From contig CAJJDN010000058.1 of assembly GCA_905182985.1 (NCBI GenBank), positions 1 through 64,000 of the forward strand: 64,000 nucleotides of DNA. Direction: 5' to 3'. This document shows positions 22,141 to 33,729 of this stretch, piece after piece. Below the pieces are notes generated by a model that did no database searches, was not told where the DNA came from, and was given only the letters and a program-made list of their open reading frames with translations. A program made the translations under genes and the position numbers. Source of the stretch: Paramecium sonneborni (lineage: Eukaryota; Ciliophora; Oligohymenophorea; Peniculida; Parameciidae). Position 1 is the first letter of the stretch. Each line of letters begins with the position of its first letter.

Positions 22141-24530
22141 TCAAAATATTTCTAAATACTATTTGTAAAAGATCTTCTTGTCATGCTAAAATAATTGAAT
22201 TTAATACTGTTTTTAAGATTATATATCAAGAAGTCTTTTTGATTTACTTTTTGATCTTTCAATAAAATTAATTGAGTTTTTAGATGATAAAGATTGATAG
22301 TTTTCGTAAATATTGACTAGATTTTCAATATTTCCTAAAGTCATTTTAGATTATCTAGGAGCCAAAGTTTAATTTTTTAATCTTTTTTAATTTAATCTTA
22401 AGTTAGCTTTAAGTTTTCTTTTTTCTTCTTCCATTTGTAATAGTGTAAGACTAGCATAAAAATTGATGTTTTATGCAACATTACTAATATTGAATTCATT
22501 GTAAAAGTCTGGATATTCTTTCAAGTGATCTATATCACAAGCAATTTTAACATCTTCAAAAATATAATTATTAGCATTATTTTTTGATTACTTTTCATTT
22601 CGATTTTAATTGATTTGATATTGCTCAATTAAATTTTAAAGTTAATTAATATTAACTTTTTTTTTATTTTTTTCTCTTCTTTAAAATAATCTGATTCTAC
22701 TATTTTGATGACTAAAATATTCAAATATGATGTTTTTGCGACTTGCTCTATAATGAAATACAGTACAATTTCTTGAAATATGATGTGGTCTATCACATAT
22801 GTAACATCTAAGTTTTAAAGGTTTAAGATTATTTTCAACTTCTAAACAATCTTTCATATAATATAATTTTAACAAATCACTTTCTAAAGGTTTTGCTGCA
22901 TCCCATAAATCAGTTCTTTTTAAACTCATAACATTCACAAAATCTACAGTTTTAGCAGAAGCACTTCTTGGTTTTCTACCAAAGAATCCAATTTCTCCAA
23001 AATATTCACCTTTTTATAAAGTTTTAATCAGAGTTTCTCTTTATGTAAGACATATATTAATTTATCCATTTTGAATGAAATAAACTTTATCATTTTCAAA
23101 AGAATTTTCTTTAAAAACATATTCTTCAGGACCCAAAATTTATTCATTTAAAACATAAACAAGTTTATTAATTAATTATGGAGTAAATTCTTTACTAAAT
23201 AATTAAACTTTATGTAGAATTCTTCCATTTAATAGACATACAATTTCAGTTTTGAGATTAGCAGATAAACTTCTTAATACATATTATTCGTAATTTCTAG
23301 CAATTTAAGCAGAACCAGCTAACCATTCTAAATAGTTTTTAACTCTACTCTACAATTCTTTAGGGATACTTTTTTATCTGATATATCTAGTTTGATTATA
23401 TAAAATGAAACCTCACAATTTTAGAATTCTAAATTCTTTATTCTTAAATCTTTTCATCTTCTCCTTCAATTATTTACATAAAGCTAGACATACTGTAACC
23501 AAAAATGCCAGATGCTAAAACCATAGCAAATACTGCAAAAATCATTTCAGCTTATGTATTTGCATTTATATCTCCATAACCAACTGTAATCATTGTTGTT
23601 ACACTAAAATAAAAAGCTGAAATATATTTAATTTCCCAATCTGCATCTGCTATTCCATATTTTTTCATCCATGTGATGCTAACCTATTCATCTGCATATT
23701 CTATTATATTCCATATACATGCTATCCAATGTGCTATACTCAAAATCATACAGGCAATTTTTAAAAATTAAATTACTGCTTAAAAGGTTTATGCTAATGT
23801 AAATGATTCTATTATATTACTTATTCAATTACCTTCTAATTTTTACAATATTTTACTTATTTTTAATACTCTTAGTAATCTTATTATTTTTATGAATTTA
23901 AATAATCTTACTATCTTAAATAATTAAGTTGATGAATCTTCTCCACTAAACATCTAATCATATGGTAAAATTGCTAAAAAATCCAACCAAAACCATAATT
24001 TCAGATAATTTATTGCTATTAGTTTCCTATCAAAGATGATTTCACCTCTAATATAAAAAAATAATATTTAATTAAGATACCTATCATAATATGCTAATTT
24101 AAAATTCAATAACATATCAATATAAAAGAATACATCCATAAATTAATTAAAAGCTAAAAATCCATCACTAAGTTCTACTGAATAAGTTAAAACCAATGGT
24201 ATTTAAATCATTTGTATGAATATAAATATCATACTTATCAATTCCCAAAATATTCGAAAAGATGAATTAGGATTTGACACTTCATGTAAACCCCATAAAA
24301 ATTATTTCAATTTTTTCCAATTAGAAACTTTTGATAAATCAATACTCTATCTATCTTACAGATAATAAATTATATCTCTAGCATCTTTATCATTTACACT
24401 TATTATTGTAATTAGTTATCTCTATTATTAGATTTGCACTTAAGTTATATCTTAAGCTTTGTCTTAAAAATAATCAAATTATCATAATACCCAGATATTC
24501 TAAACATGGGTCTTAGGTAACCTAAGTCAT
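22141..24530 (-). CDS. Cyclic-nucleotide-gated K+ channel (six-TM, cNBD) with C-terminal zinc knuckle
   Basis: The 759-residue product is a voltage-sensor type channel. S1 begins near residue 87. S4 carries regularly spaced Arg/Lys (FKIVRLFKFIKIIRLLRVLK, near 196). The pore has the K+ filter in ITVGYGDIN near 285, and S6 follows (FAVFAMVLASGIFGYSM). A C-linker and cyclic-nucleotide-binding domain contain GEYFGEIGFFGRKPRSAS near 473. After the cNBD, CYICDRPHHISRNC matches C-x2-C-x4-H-x4-C exactly (22806-22765). It probably sits in the surface or ciliary membrane and may couple cyclic nucleotides to membrane potential. Four introns are inferred: 24463-24490, 24048-24080, 23809-23832 and 23387-23411. 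The last starts GTTT rather than GTA. Start at 24530 is the first ATG in the spliced frame. Confidence 0.93.
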
Positions 24531-25095
24531 CCACACTATATAATGTTAAATATAATAAATTAATTTCTTAGAAATAGATTATTAATTTCATCATAAACAA
24601 TTCCTAATACTGAATTCATATTCAAAAAATTCAATAACCAATTCAAAATTCTATTTCTTGATCAATAATATTAATAATAACAATGTGATGTTAATTACTA
24701 AGAAAAAGTTAAAGGTTTTTAATAATTTCAAATTAAAACTAAGAGCAAATTTTAAAATGCCTTCTAGTAATGATCAACAAATTTGGAAATTAAAAAAAAA
24801 ATTGATTTGAAACTCTTAAATAAAAAATATGATCAATTTAATTGCTATTGTAATTAGAATATATTCTTTAAATAAAATTCTTATATTCATAATTGATTTT
24901 AAATTGCCTAAGAATTTTTACAGTAAATAAAATATATATTTAAATATTTGAGTTTAATTATACATTAAAAATCTTAATGATTATAGATTTAGGAAACAAT
25001 AAAAACTTTATAAAATAAATTTGATAAGATTAAGTATCAATGATTTATTTAATTTACATTCTAATTTGTAAAATTAAGTTTATATTTTTAATATA
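24531..25095. other. Divergent intergenic region, nothing recognised
   Basis: This 565-base spacer separates the starts of the channel gene and the CACHE-like gene, so it should contain both promoters. It is strongly AT-rich with no gene or conserved element that I can recognise. Confidence 0.5.
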
Positions 25096-26882
25096 ATGTT
25101 ATCTTCTAATAATTAAGATGAAGCAATGTTATCAGACAGAAATGAATAAGAATTATTTCAGAGTGATTCTTCTTCAGAAGAGAATGAATCTGAAAATTAA
25201 TTAGATGAGGAAAATGAAAATGATAAAATTGAACCTGAAAATCATTCATTTTAAGATTAGTAACCTTTGTCAAAAGATGAACACAAAAAGAAAGAAATTA
25301 AAGAAACATGTTTAGAGAAACTAAAAGGCTATATTGGATTTGGAAATTTTTTAACTAGCTAAAAAATAGGTTATGTATTTTTCATTCCAATATCAAGCAA
25401 ATGGACTTTTAAAATGCAAGTAATAATTACACAATTAATTATTGCAACAGTATCACTTGGTGTATTTTTTGGTATAAGATTTCTGGGTTAGGATATATTT
25501 AAAAATATTATATAAGAATGGTCGAAGAATAATTTTGCTAAATTGTAATAAGAACAAATCCAATAAGTTTCTGAATAATTCATTACTTTATGTTTAGTAA
25601 CTTATATGAATGAAATTTAATTTGCATAAGTAATGAATGAAGTTTTTTAATAAAGAATTATTTAATGGAATGAAAATCAACTTGTTTCAATGGATCAGAA
25701 TTTAGACGAATATGCTAAATTTTATTAATATACTTCAATAATTGATTATGCAACCTAGAGCTATTCAACATATATGTTTTTAAATTAGACAAATTTGTCA
25801 TAAGGGGATCTTTAATATTATTTAAGTGCAAATTATTTAATGAAATATAATTATGTTACTTTAACTTGCTCATTTTTTTGGATTTTCAAAAATGGTTTAA
25901 TGGTTTAATATCCTGGAATAAACGTTACTGATATTGAACAATTTAGAAATTATAGAAAATAAATTGATTATAAAAATTAAGAGACTTCAGAATTTATTTT
26001 TGATGATGTTCTCTAAAACTATGTCTAAAGATCAATATATCCAATTATTAACTAAAATAATGAAACTATCGGAAATATTTTTATTGAAAGATTACCATAA
26101 AATTTCAAAGATTTATTCATGTTATTTGCAACCAGCGATTTACTTAATTATACAATTCTAATCTCAAACAAAGATGGTAATATTATTTATTAAAGTTTTC
26201 AAACCTCGAATTTCACAATAAATATAATTTAATAATTAATAGCATATCCTGATGAACTAATAATTCATGATTTTAAGTTGGAGAAAGGTGGAAATTCTGA
26301 TTATCCATATAAAATCTATAAAGGAATAATAAATAACACTATTTACTCTATCTCAATTATAAAATTAAACTTTACCATTATAATGTAAAATTTATTATCA
26401 TAATTAGTGTATATCCTTATACATTACTCGAAATATAATTGCAGAACTAAGAAGAAGAGTTTGATACATATGATAAAGAGTTCAATGAAAGATATTTAGC
26501 TGCTTGCATTGCTGCTCCTCTCATTTACATTATTTTAGTAGTCTTCTTTTTGGTTAGAGAAATTAAACCATTGGAAGAAATAACATAATCTGCATAAATG
26601 TCATTAAAAAAATCATAAGCTTTTGATGAAAAATCATTATCAAATATTAAAGGAAATGGATTAATATCTCATTTAACATCTTTATTCAGCAAATTAATGA
26701 TCGATCTAAATTAATTGAAATTGGAAAAGAAAAAGCAAATTATTGAATTTTATAATTCATAAACCTATCCAAAAAATAATAAAGTTAAAAATGTAGATGA
26801 AATTTTAAAAGAAATTGAAAAAATTAATGTTGAATAAATATAATCCTAATCGCCAATTCAAATCCCAAATTATGAAGATTGA
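25096..26882 (+). CDS. Membrane sensor with an extracellular CACHE-like domain
   Basis: The 587-residue product has an acidic cytosolic N-terminus, a first transmembrane segment (about 106-126, VIITQLIIATVSLGVFFG), a loop of about 330 residues, and a second transmembrane segment (about 462-482, PLIYIILVVFFLV). The loop layout, with YPGINVTDIEQFRNYR, NETIGNIFIERLP, ISNKDGNIIY and SVYPYTLLE near its end, is that of double-CACHE ligand-binding domains. REIKPLEEIT after TM2 resembles the start of a HAMP linker. A coiled region follows and the protein ends about 100 residues later, with no kinase or cyclase domain. One intron, 26385-26407 (23 nt), is required. It converges on the phosphatase gene with only 34 bases between stop codons. 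Confidence 0.75.
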
Positions 26883-26916
26883 AAATGATTTTAATGTTCA
26901 TACTAATATTATTTTA

Positions 26917-27143
26917 TCATAATAAATCAGATTGTTATTCTTATTGATTTGTTTTTTATTCTTATACAAGAGAATTTTAATCTCGTTATTATAATTACAT
27001 TTATTAAGCAGCATACTATTCTAAAACTTAAGGTTATTAATAATATTATTATTATTATTCATCATCCATATTTATTAAATCTAAAGTTGAAATTAATGGT
27101 TATTAAATTTATTATATTTACTATTATTATATCTAAGTAATAG

Positions 27144-27236
<93 letters not shown>

Positions 27237-30021
27237 AATATTAATTATAGGAACTAACAGGAAATTCTGGTTTTTAAATTTAATTTTCTTATTATTATAA
27301 AAAGAAATCCTAATGATCATCAGTCTATTAAGGTTATTATTATTGTTAAAATTTTATATTTGGAGTATGTTTTTTTGGAACATCCAAATGTGGTTAATTA
27401 TATTTTAAATTCTACATTTTTGACAAACAATATTCTGCTTTAACAGAATCAAGTTTATCTTTATCAATTTTTTTGATTTCAATTACATAATAACTAGACA
27501 CAGGTCTATGATCACTATCTAAACATTCATTTCTTTTATAAAAACGCTATTAACAAATCAATTCTTCCTTACAACTAACTAAAATTCTATCACACCATGA
27601 AGGAGTTCTTAATTTTTTAGAAGTATCGTAAATTTGACAATTTTTATCATATTTATAAGTTGGTAAAAAAGTAATACTACCTTCTTAATAATTTTGAAGG
27701 TATTAATTTTTATGTCTACTTTTTCCTAATTAATCCTAATTAAGTAAATATGCTAGCTTAGATTTCGCATTAGGACTATTTGGATCTGAAGAAATCATTT
27801 ATTAATAATGCTTAATTTATTCAATAACTTCTTAGTATGATAAATCGATTCTAAAATTCATATCACCAAAAAAAAATGAATAATCAAGGTTGCTTAAATT
27901 AATTTTTGATTTAGAATTTTAAAATGCTCTTTAATGAATATCATCAATGTCTGATAATCTTTATTGACATTATTTATTACCAGATGTTAGATGGCAACAA
28001 GTAAACCCCAACTAAATTAATAATAAATAGAATATTTACATTAGAATTATCGAAATTAAATTTAACACAAACTCCTCCTTTATTTCCTAAAGTTCCACCT
28101 AAACCTGTTTTGACTACATCTGTATCAATTTAGGTTATTCTAGAAATTTAAGATTTCTTAACAAAAATAGCTAAATATAAACCAACCAAATCAGCTTCTC
28201 CAATTTTTATATAGGGTTCAATTTTTGATAAGTTAGCTTAAAATAATTAATCCCATAATTATAGTGTTTTTTCATTGCTCATAATGACAATATTTTATGG
28301 ATTCAAATTTACAATTTCTTATAATCCAAATACTATAATATCTGGATTAGATTGATCTTAAAAATCTAATATATTAGATGAAAAATCAGTAGTGATTGGA
28401 TTATTACCACCAACATTCCATGTTGTTAATAATATTGAAATTTCATTAATAGTACAAAAGTACTTTTCTTATTATGTAATCCATAAATCAAAATGAGTTT
28501 AAGATGTTGAGCCAAATAACAACTAATTAATTGTATTTTATTTGGTATCATCTTCAAATTATCGACTATAAAATCTTTCAATATTATTATATCCATCTTT
28601 AAGCATTCCCATAAAACCTCTTTTACCTTCTCTAGCCATTTCAGATATTGTACTTCCTGATCCTGAATAGATAAAACTCAACATATCTCCATTATTAGCC
28701 CACATATTCTTATATTTAATAATCAAATCATGTAATAATTTCTTATTATTTTCATCAAAATAAGTGAGAATATCAGAATTACTTGATAATTATAGATTCA
28801 TAATTTTTAGTGATCTATCCAAACTATAAAGACATAGTTTACTCATAAATAAATTAGTTCTATCTAAACAATCTAAACAATTAATTCTAAAAACTCCATT
28901 TTATTTAGTTATTATTTGTTTATCTTTTTCTATATAGCATTCAAATTAATCTAAAGTCTATTCATGAGAGTAAATATAAGAATTGATTCCAGCAGACTTA
29001 CCATTTTTGACTAATGAATGAAAATCAAGATATTAATAATTAACATGATCTAGTTAAGCCTATTAGAATTGATAATAGAAATTATCAGTTAATGTTTGTT
29101 CAATTTATCTACCATTTTACATTAAATTAATGCAAAATATCTTTCCATATCGTCTTAGGAGATTAAAATGTTTGATAAATGCTGCTTAAGTTAATTCTTT
29201 TGACCTAGTCAATTTAATACTAGAAACACCATCTTAATTCCAAAATAGTGGTACTGATCCTCTTATAACAACAAAACTAATTAATATTTAACTTGAAATA
29301 ATTATTTATTCTGTTTCTACAAAATTAGCTACATGACCATCATCATTCACTCCTCTTGAATAATAACGTGTTCCTCCCATAAATCGACTTCTTCTGGAAA
29401 TCAAGACTACACTTATAAGTTACTTATCAATGTAAGAATCTATTTATTCTACATACCCTTAAATCATAGGTAATTGCCAATTAGAAGAAATCTTATTTTC
29501 TCTCAAAGGACCAAGAAGTTTATTATTCCAAACAAAACTATTTTCATATTTTTAAAAATGTCTTGCAAGAGTTATATCACCATTGAGAGAAAAATAGAAT
29601 CCTGATTACAATAGTTTTTTTTGATTACTTAAACTTTCCAAGATATCTTTATTGTTATTAGCATTATTATCCTCTAATTAAAAATGCATTTTACTTAAAC
29701 GGCTATGTATGATATCTTATCAATATGATATATGATTTGATTTTGTATTGTTGCAACTTTTGTGCATTCTTCTACAAGCACTATAAATGATTTATTAAAA
29801 GTCTTGAAGATTCCTAAAATGTAGGAACATCTTCTATCTCCTTTAATTTTGCCTTCATTCTCTTAATATTTAGGACATTCTTCTATAATTGAAGAAGTTC
29901 TGTGAAAAATTAACTAAGTGTTTAAATATGGCAAATCTGATTTAATCTAATGATAGGTATATTGTAATACAATTATAGAGTTCTGATATGCAATAAGCTA
30001 AAATACTTTCAAATTAGTCAT
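26917..30021 (-). CDS. Synaptojanin-type phosphoinositide phosphatase (SAC + inositol 5-phosphatase) with polyGln tail
   Basis: The 1017-residue product joins two phosphatase domains. The SAC part runs from the N-terminus, with [22 protein letters not shown] and the catalytic CLDCLDRTN (C-x5-R) near residue 373. The 5-phosphatase part starts TTWNVGG near 526 and continues with [32 protein letters not shown] and [10 protein letters not shown]. Together they would strip phosphates from PI(4,5)P2 and related lipids during endocytic trafficking. The C-terminal about 190 residues are low-complexity and Gln-rich, including 30 Gln encoded purely by TAA. Introns: 28012-28039 (28 nt) and 29672-29694 (23 nt). 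The second needs an unusual GAG acceptor; the TAG two bases earlier breaks the frame. No proline-rich motif is obvious. Confidence 0.93.
27145..27234 (-). repeat. (TTA)30 microsatellite, coding for 30 Gln as TAA codons
   Basis: Thirty perfect TTA units on the + strand are 30 consecutive TAA codons in the frame of the phosphatase gene on the minus strand. The frame is open on both sides: YNQYL precedes the tract and PITQIQQQQIQQIQQP follows it, and the ORF runs on to TGA at 26917. Read in other frames the tract would be Asn or Ile. Confidence 0.95.
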
Positions 30022-30048
30022 TTAATATAGATTATGTATATTAATAAA

Positions 30049-30831
30049 TCAATTAAGTTTCTTAGAAAACTAGTACCTATGTTTTCCAGTCTTCAATAAT
30101 TCAAACAACTAATTAGGATAATGATGATCCTCATTTGATAAAGAAGAGTCTAAAGATGTTTCATTGCTTTCGAACTCAAATATTTATAGAAGTTACCCTT
30201 TCGTCAGTTAATGATGAGATTGTTTCCTATGTAGGAACATGAATATTCTTGGTTAATTCTTGGAATTTATAGAAATGATGATGTTTTTACTATTTCCCCA
30301 ATCTCTCCTGTACAATTATCACTTGTAAATTTTCACATTATTTAGAAAGTGTATTTTTTTATCTTTTCAATTCATGAATTTCAGATTGTAATAAACAATT
30401 ATCTTCCTTATACTAATTTAGATCATTTAGAATTCTTCTTCTTTCATCCTCCCATCTTCTTTATCCATTTTTAAATATATTTGCATTGATCTATGAAAGT
30501 TAGATAAAATACTTGAATGGGTTAAGTATGATATTATATTTATTTACTAACAAATTCTATGAATGGTAGTAAATGTTTAGATTGATTGAAATATTATTCA
30601 AATAATTGGATCTACTGTTATGATTGAACATGCTCATGAATATTGTGTTATGAAGTGCTTCTATGTTTGAGAATACCATATTAATAGTTTTATTGGATAT
30701 CAAACTTAAGATTATTACTCATAGATTTGGGAATTGTAGTTTCCTTTGATTTCTATTTTCTTAACTCTTAATGTAGGGAAACACTTACTTGCATAATTGA
30801 TTCCTGAGGATTTCGGGGTTGTTTAATTCAT
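30049..30831 (-). CDS. Small protein with central coiled coil, unknown function
   Basis: The 238-residue product has no recognised family. A basic N-terminal third (KLRKQKSKETTIPKS) is followed by a His/Gln-rich stretch, then a coiled coil around residues 115-170 (RRWEDERRRILNDLNQYKED, LLQSEIHELKRQKNTLSKQ), and an acidic tail ending HRYQFSKKLN. Three 22-nt introns are inferred: 30767-30788 (ends AAG), 30491-30512 (ends TAG) and 30175-30196 (ends GAG). Their combined removal gives exactly 239 codons. The model rests on frame logic alone, so exon boundaries are less certain than elsewhere. It ends 27 bases before the start of the phosphatase gene on the same strand. Confidence 0.6.
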
Positions 30832-30903
30832 AATTTAAATTTGTAATTGTTAATTCAATAATAAATAATATTTTGAACCAAATTTCATTACAAAAATTAC
30901 AAA
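30832..30903. promoter_or_regulatory. Short divergent promoter region
   Basis: Only 72 bases separate the start codons of the small coiled-coil gene (-) and the RTEL1-like gene (+), so both promoters and 5' UTRs must fit here or overlap coding sequence. No specific motif is recognised. Confidence 0.45.
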
Positions 30904-33669
30904 ATGAAAACTCCTTCATAAATAGATTAATAAAATTCAAATATAAAGAGTTAACATCATTAATTACTTGATGAAGAATCCGAAAAAATCAATAAGAGAA
31001 TAATATTGGAGATAGATATTGATTAGAATATGTGTAAGAAATAAACTTAAATAATACTTAATGATATTCCTATTTATTTTCCTCGTTAACCTTATGAAGT
31101 ATAAAAGATTTATATGGAAAGTGTGATAAAATCATTAAATAAAAAGTAAAATGCATTGTAAATTATTAAAATCAATTAAGATTAGATTGGAATCACCAAC
31201 TGGCACAGGTAAAACTTTATCTTTACTTTGTGCTACATTAGCATGGTTAACAAAGAATAGAAAAGATCAATTAAATACTGAACAACCTAAAAATATTAAA
31301 ATTATTTATTCCTCTAGAACTCATGCACAATTAAAATAAGTAGCAATGGAATTAAAGAAAACTGTTTATAAACCTAAGATTTCAATGTTAGGATCAAGAG
31401 ATTAATATTGTATAAGAGGTGATTTTAGTATGATTAAAGGAAATATTTTAAATTAAAGTTGTCACAAATCAATCAAGATGAATCAATGTTAATTTTATAG
31501 AAAAGATCATCTAAACAAATTTGCTTATAATTATAGTACATTAATTAATAGTTTGGAAGAAACAAGATAATTTGGTTAAATAAATAGATTATGTCCTTAT
31601 TATTTTGAGAGAGAACGTCTTGATTTTGCTGATTTCATATTAATTCCTTACAATTATTTATTAGAACAGGATTTTTAAAATATTGTTGATATTGAAAATT
31701 CTGTATTAATATTCGATGAAGCACATAATGTACAATCAGCTGCTGAAGAAGGTTCTTCATTTTTTATAACTCATAACAATATTATTGAAGCTGAAAAAGA
31801 TCTTAAAAAATGGATTGATGAACTTGAATCAGTATCAGTTATATAGGATCAATTAAAAACTAAATTAAATTTAGTCAAAATATTATATAATTTAAAAGAA
31901 TATAAATCTATTTTGATTACTATTAAAGTATTTGCTTAATATTTAGAAAAATTAAAAAAAAGATAAGAATTTCAATATAAAGAATCTGATGAAAATTATT
32001 TAATTATGAATGGTCGTTAAATTTAATTTATAATTTTTGAAAATACTTAAGATAAAGATAACACTTTTCGATTATGGTCTGATAATTCATAGACTAATTA
32101 TGCAAAAGGTGTAAATAAAAATAATTTTGAGAAATATTTATAACATTGTTCAATTTTAATTGATATAATGAATGATTTATCATCAAATTAAGGTAATTAT
32201 TTTGAATATTGGTATAAATTTATGAGAAATGTTTATAATTTAATAAAAATTGAAATTAAAAGAGAAAAATAAAAACTTTCATTAGAATCTTTATCAAATG
32301 AGTTTAATTAATATAGTTTAGCTTTTATACTTGATTAATCTAATCAATTATCTATTCATATGTGGTGTCTTGATCCTTCACTTGCATTTTAAAGACTTAG
32401 TAAAAAAGGTTTCCATTCAATGATATTAACATCTGGTACACTTACTCCAATGACATCATGGACTTGTGAATTAAAATAAGCTTTTGATATATAATTAGTC
32501 AATGAACATATTATTGATCTTGATAAACAGGTTAGAGTTTTTTAACATCAATCTTTTGATTTTTCTTATAATTAAAGAAACAATGAAGAATAAATTGATA
32601 AATTTGGAATTACTTTATTAAAATTATGCTAGATAATTCCAAACGGTATACTTGTTATATTTTCATCCTATACTTTGATGAATAAATATAAAAATGTGTG
32701 GACATCTAATAAATTAATAAATCAATTAAATTAAATAAAATAATGTTTTTGGGAAATTAAATCAAGTACTGACATGCTACAAGTTTTTGAAAAATATAAA
32801 GAAAAAGCTAAATCAGGTGCTATAATGTTTGCTATTCATAGAGGCAAAGTAACAGAAGGAATAGATTTTTCAGATGAATTATGTAGAGCAATATTTTTGG
32901 TAGGAGTCCCTTATCCAGCTAAATTAGATAAGAGACTTCTAGAAAAGATGGATTACTTAGATAAATTATATAATGATCCAGAATTTAGTAATTAATAAAG
33001 AATAAAAAGTAGTGAATGGTATATCTAATAAGCAATTCGTACTACAAATCAAGCTATGGGAAGAGTCATACGGCATAAAAATGATTATGGGTAAAAATAA
33101 ATCATAATTATAGTATTGTTTTTCTATGTGATAGAAGATTTGAAGAAAAAGATATGAAATTAGGATTATCAAGATGGATATAACCAGCTATTTAACCTTG
33201 GACCAATAATAATGATTTAATCAAATAAACAAAAGAATTTTTCATTACAAATATCTCTAATTAAGAAAGATATAGAAAAGAATAAATAGATTAAAAACCC
33301 TTAGAACAAATAGAAGTCAAGAAAAGAAGAATTCAATTCTAAGGTCTACAAAATGAAGATGATTATTAAAAGTTAAGAAATGTAACCTAAGAAAAAATGA
33401 GTAGATACTATGAAACGTTAACAGAAAATTAATCTACAAATATAAAAAGTTATGATAATAATGTTTATCTACCTGAAAAATAGTATTAACTAATGATTAA
33501 TTCAAACTCATAAAAAGAGTTTGATAAATAATACTAATAATCAAATGATAATCTTACTCAAATATAATAAATATCATCTAAAAGATGTTTTAATAATGAT
33601 AATGAATATCAATAGAAAGAAAAATTTGAAAAGAAGAAGTTATGTATGACATTGAAAAACTAAAAATGA
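30904..33669 (+). CDS. RTEL1-type Fe-S superfamily 2 DNA helicase
   Basis: RTEL1 is a nuclear 5'-3' helicase that dismantles D-loops, T-loops and G-quadruplexes. The 904-residue product opens with the family Q-region ([20 protein letters not shown]), Walker A SPTGTGKT near residue 90, and motif Ia [10 protein letters not shown]. Four cysteines of an iron-sulphur site lie in QYCIRG, NQSCHK, NQCQFY and RLCPYYF. The DEAH box is LIFDEAHN near 262. Motifs III-VI follow: [28 protein letters not shown] and [14 protein letters not shown] near 706. The paired wording at the start and in motif VI favours RTEL1 over FANCJ or CHL1. The C-terminal about 180 residues are low-complexity, with no clear PIP box or harmonin-like domain. 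Introns: 31158-31185 (28 nt) and 33091-33113 (23 nt). Confidence 0.9.
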
Positions 33670-33729
33670 AAGTGTGTATCTTATTATTTATTTTGTTTAT
33701 CTAATATTATTATACTCTTTTGATTTATT

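Noticed and set aside
27093..27320. A minus-strand ORF dominated by polyasparagine
   Set aside because: It is an alternative frame of the same microsatellite. The phosphatase frame, supported by its conserved domains upstream, reads the repeat as Gln.
31151..31339. Helicase start at the ATG at 31151
   Set aside because: Translation from 30904 with intron 31158-31185 supplies the conserved N-terminal RTEL1 region before the Walker A motif.
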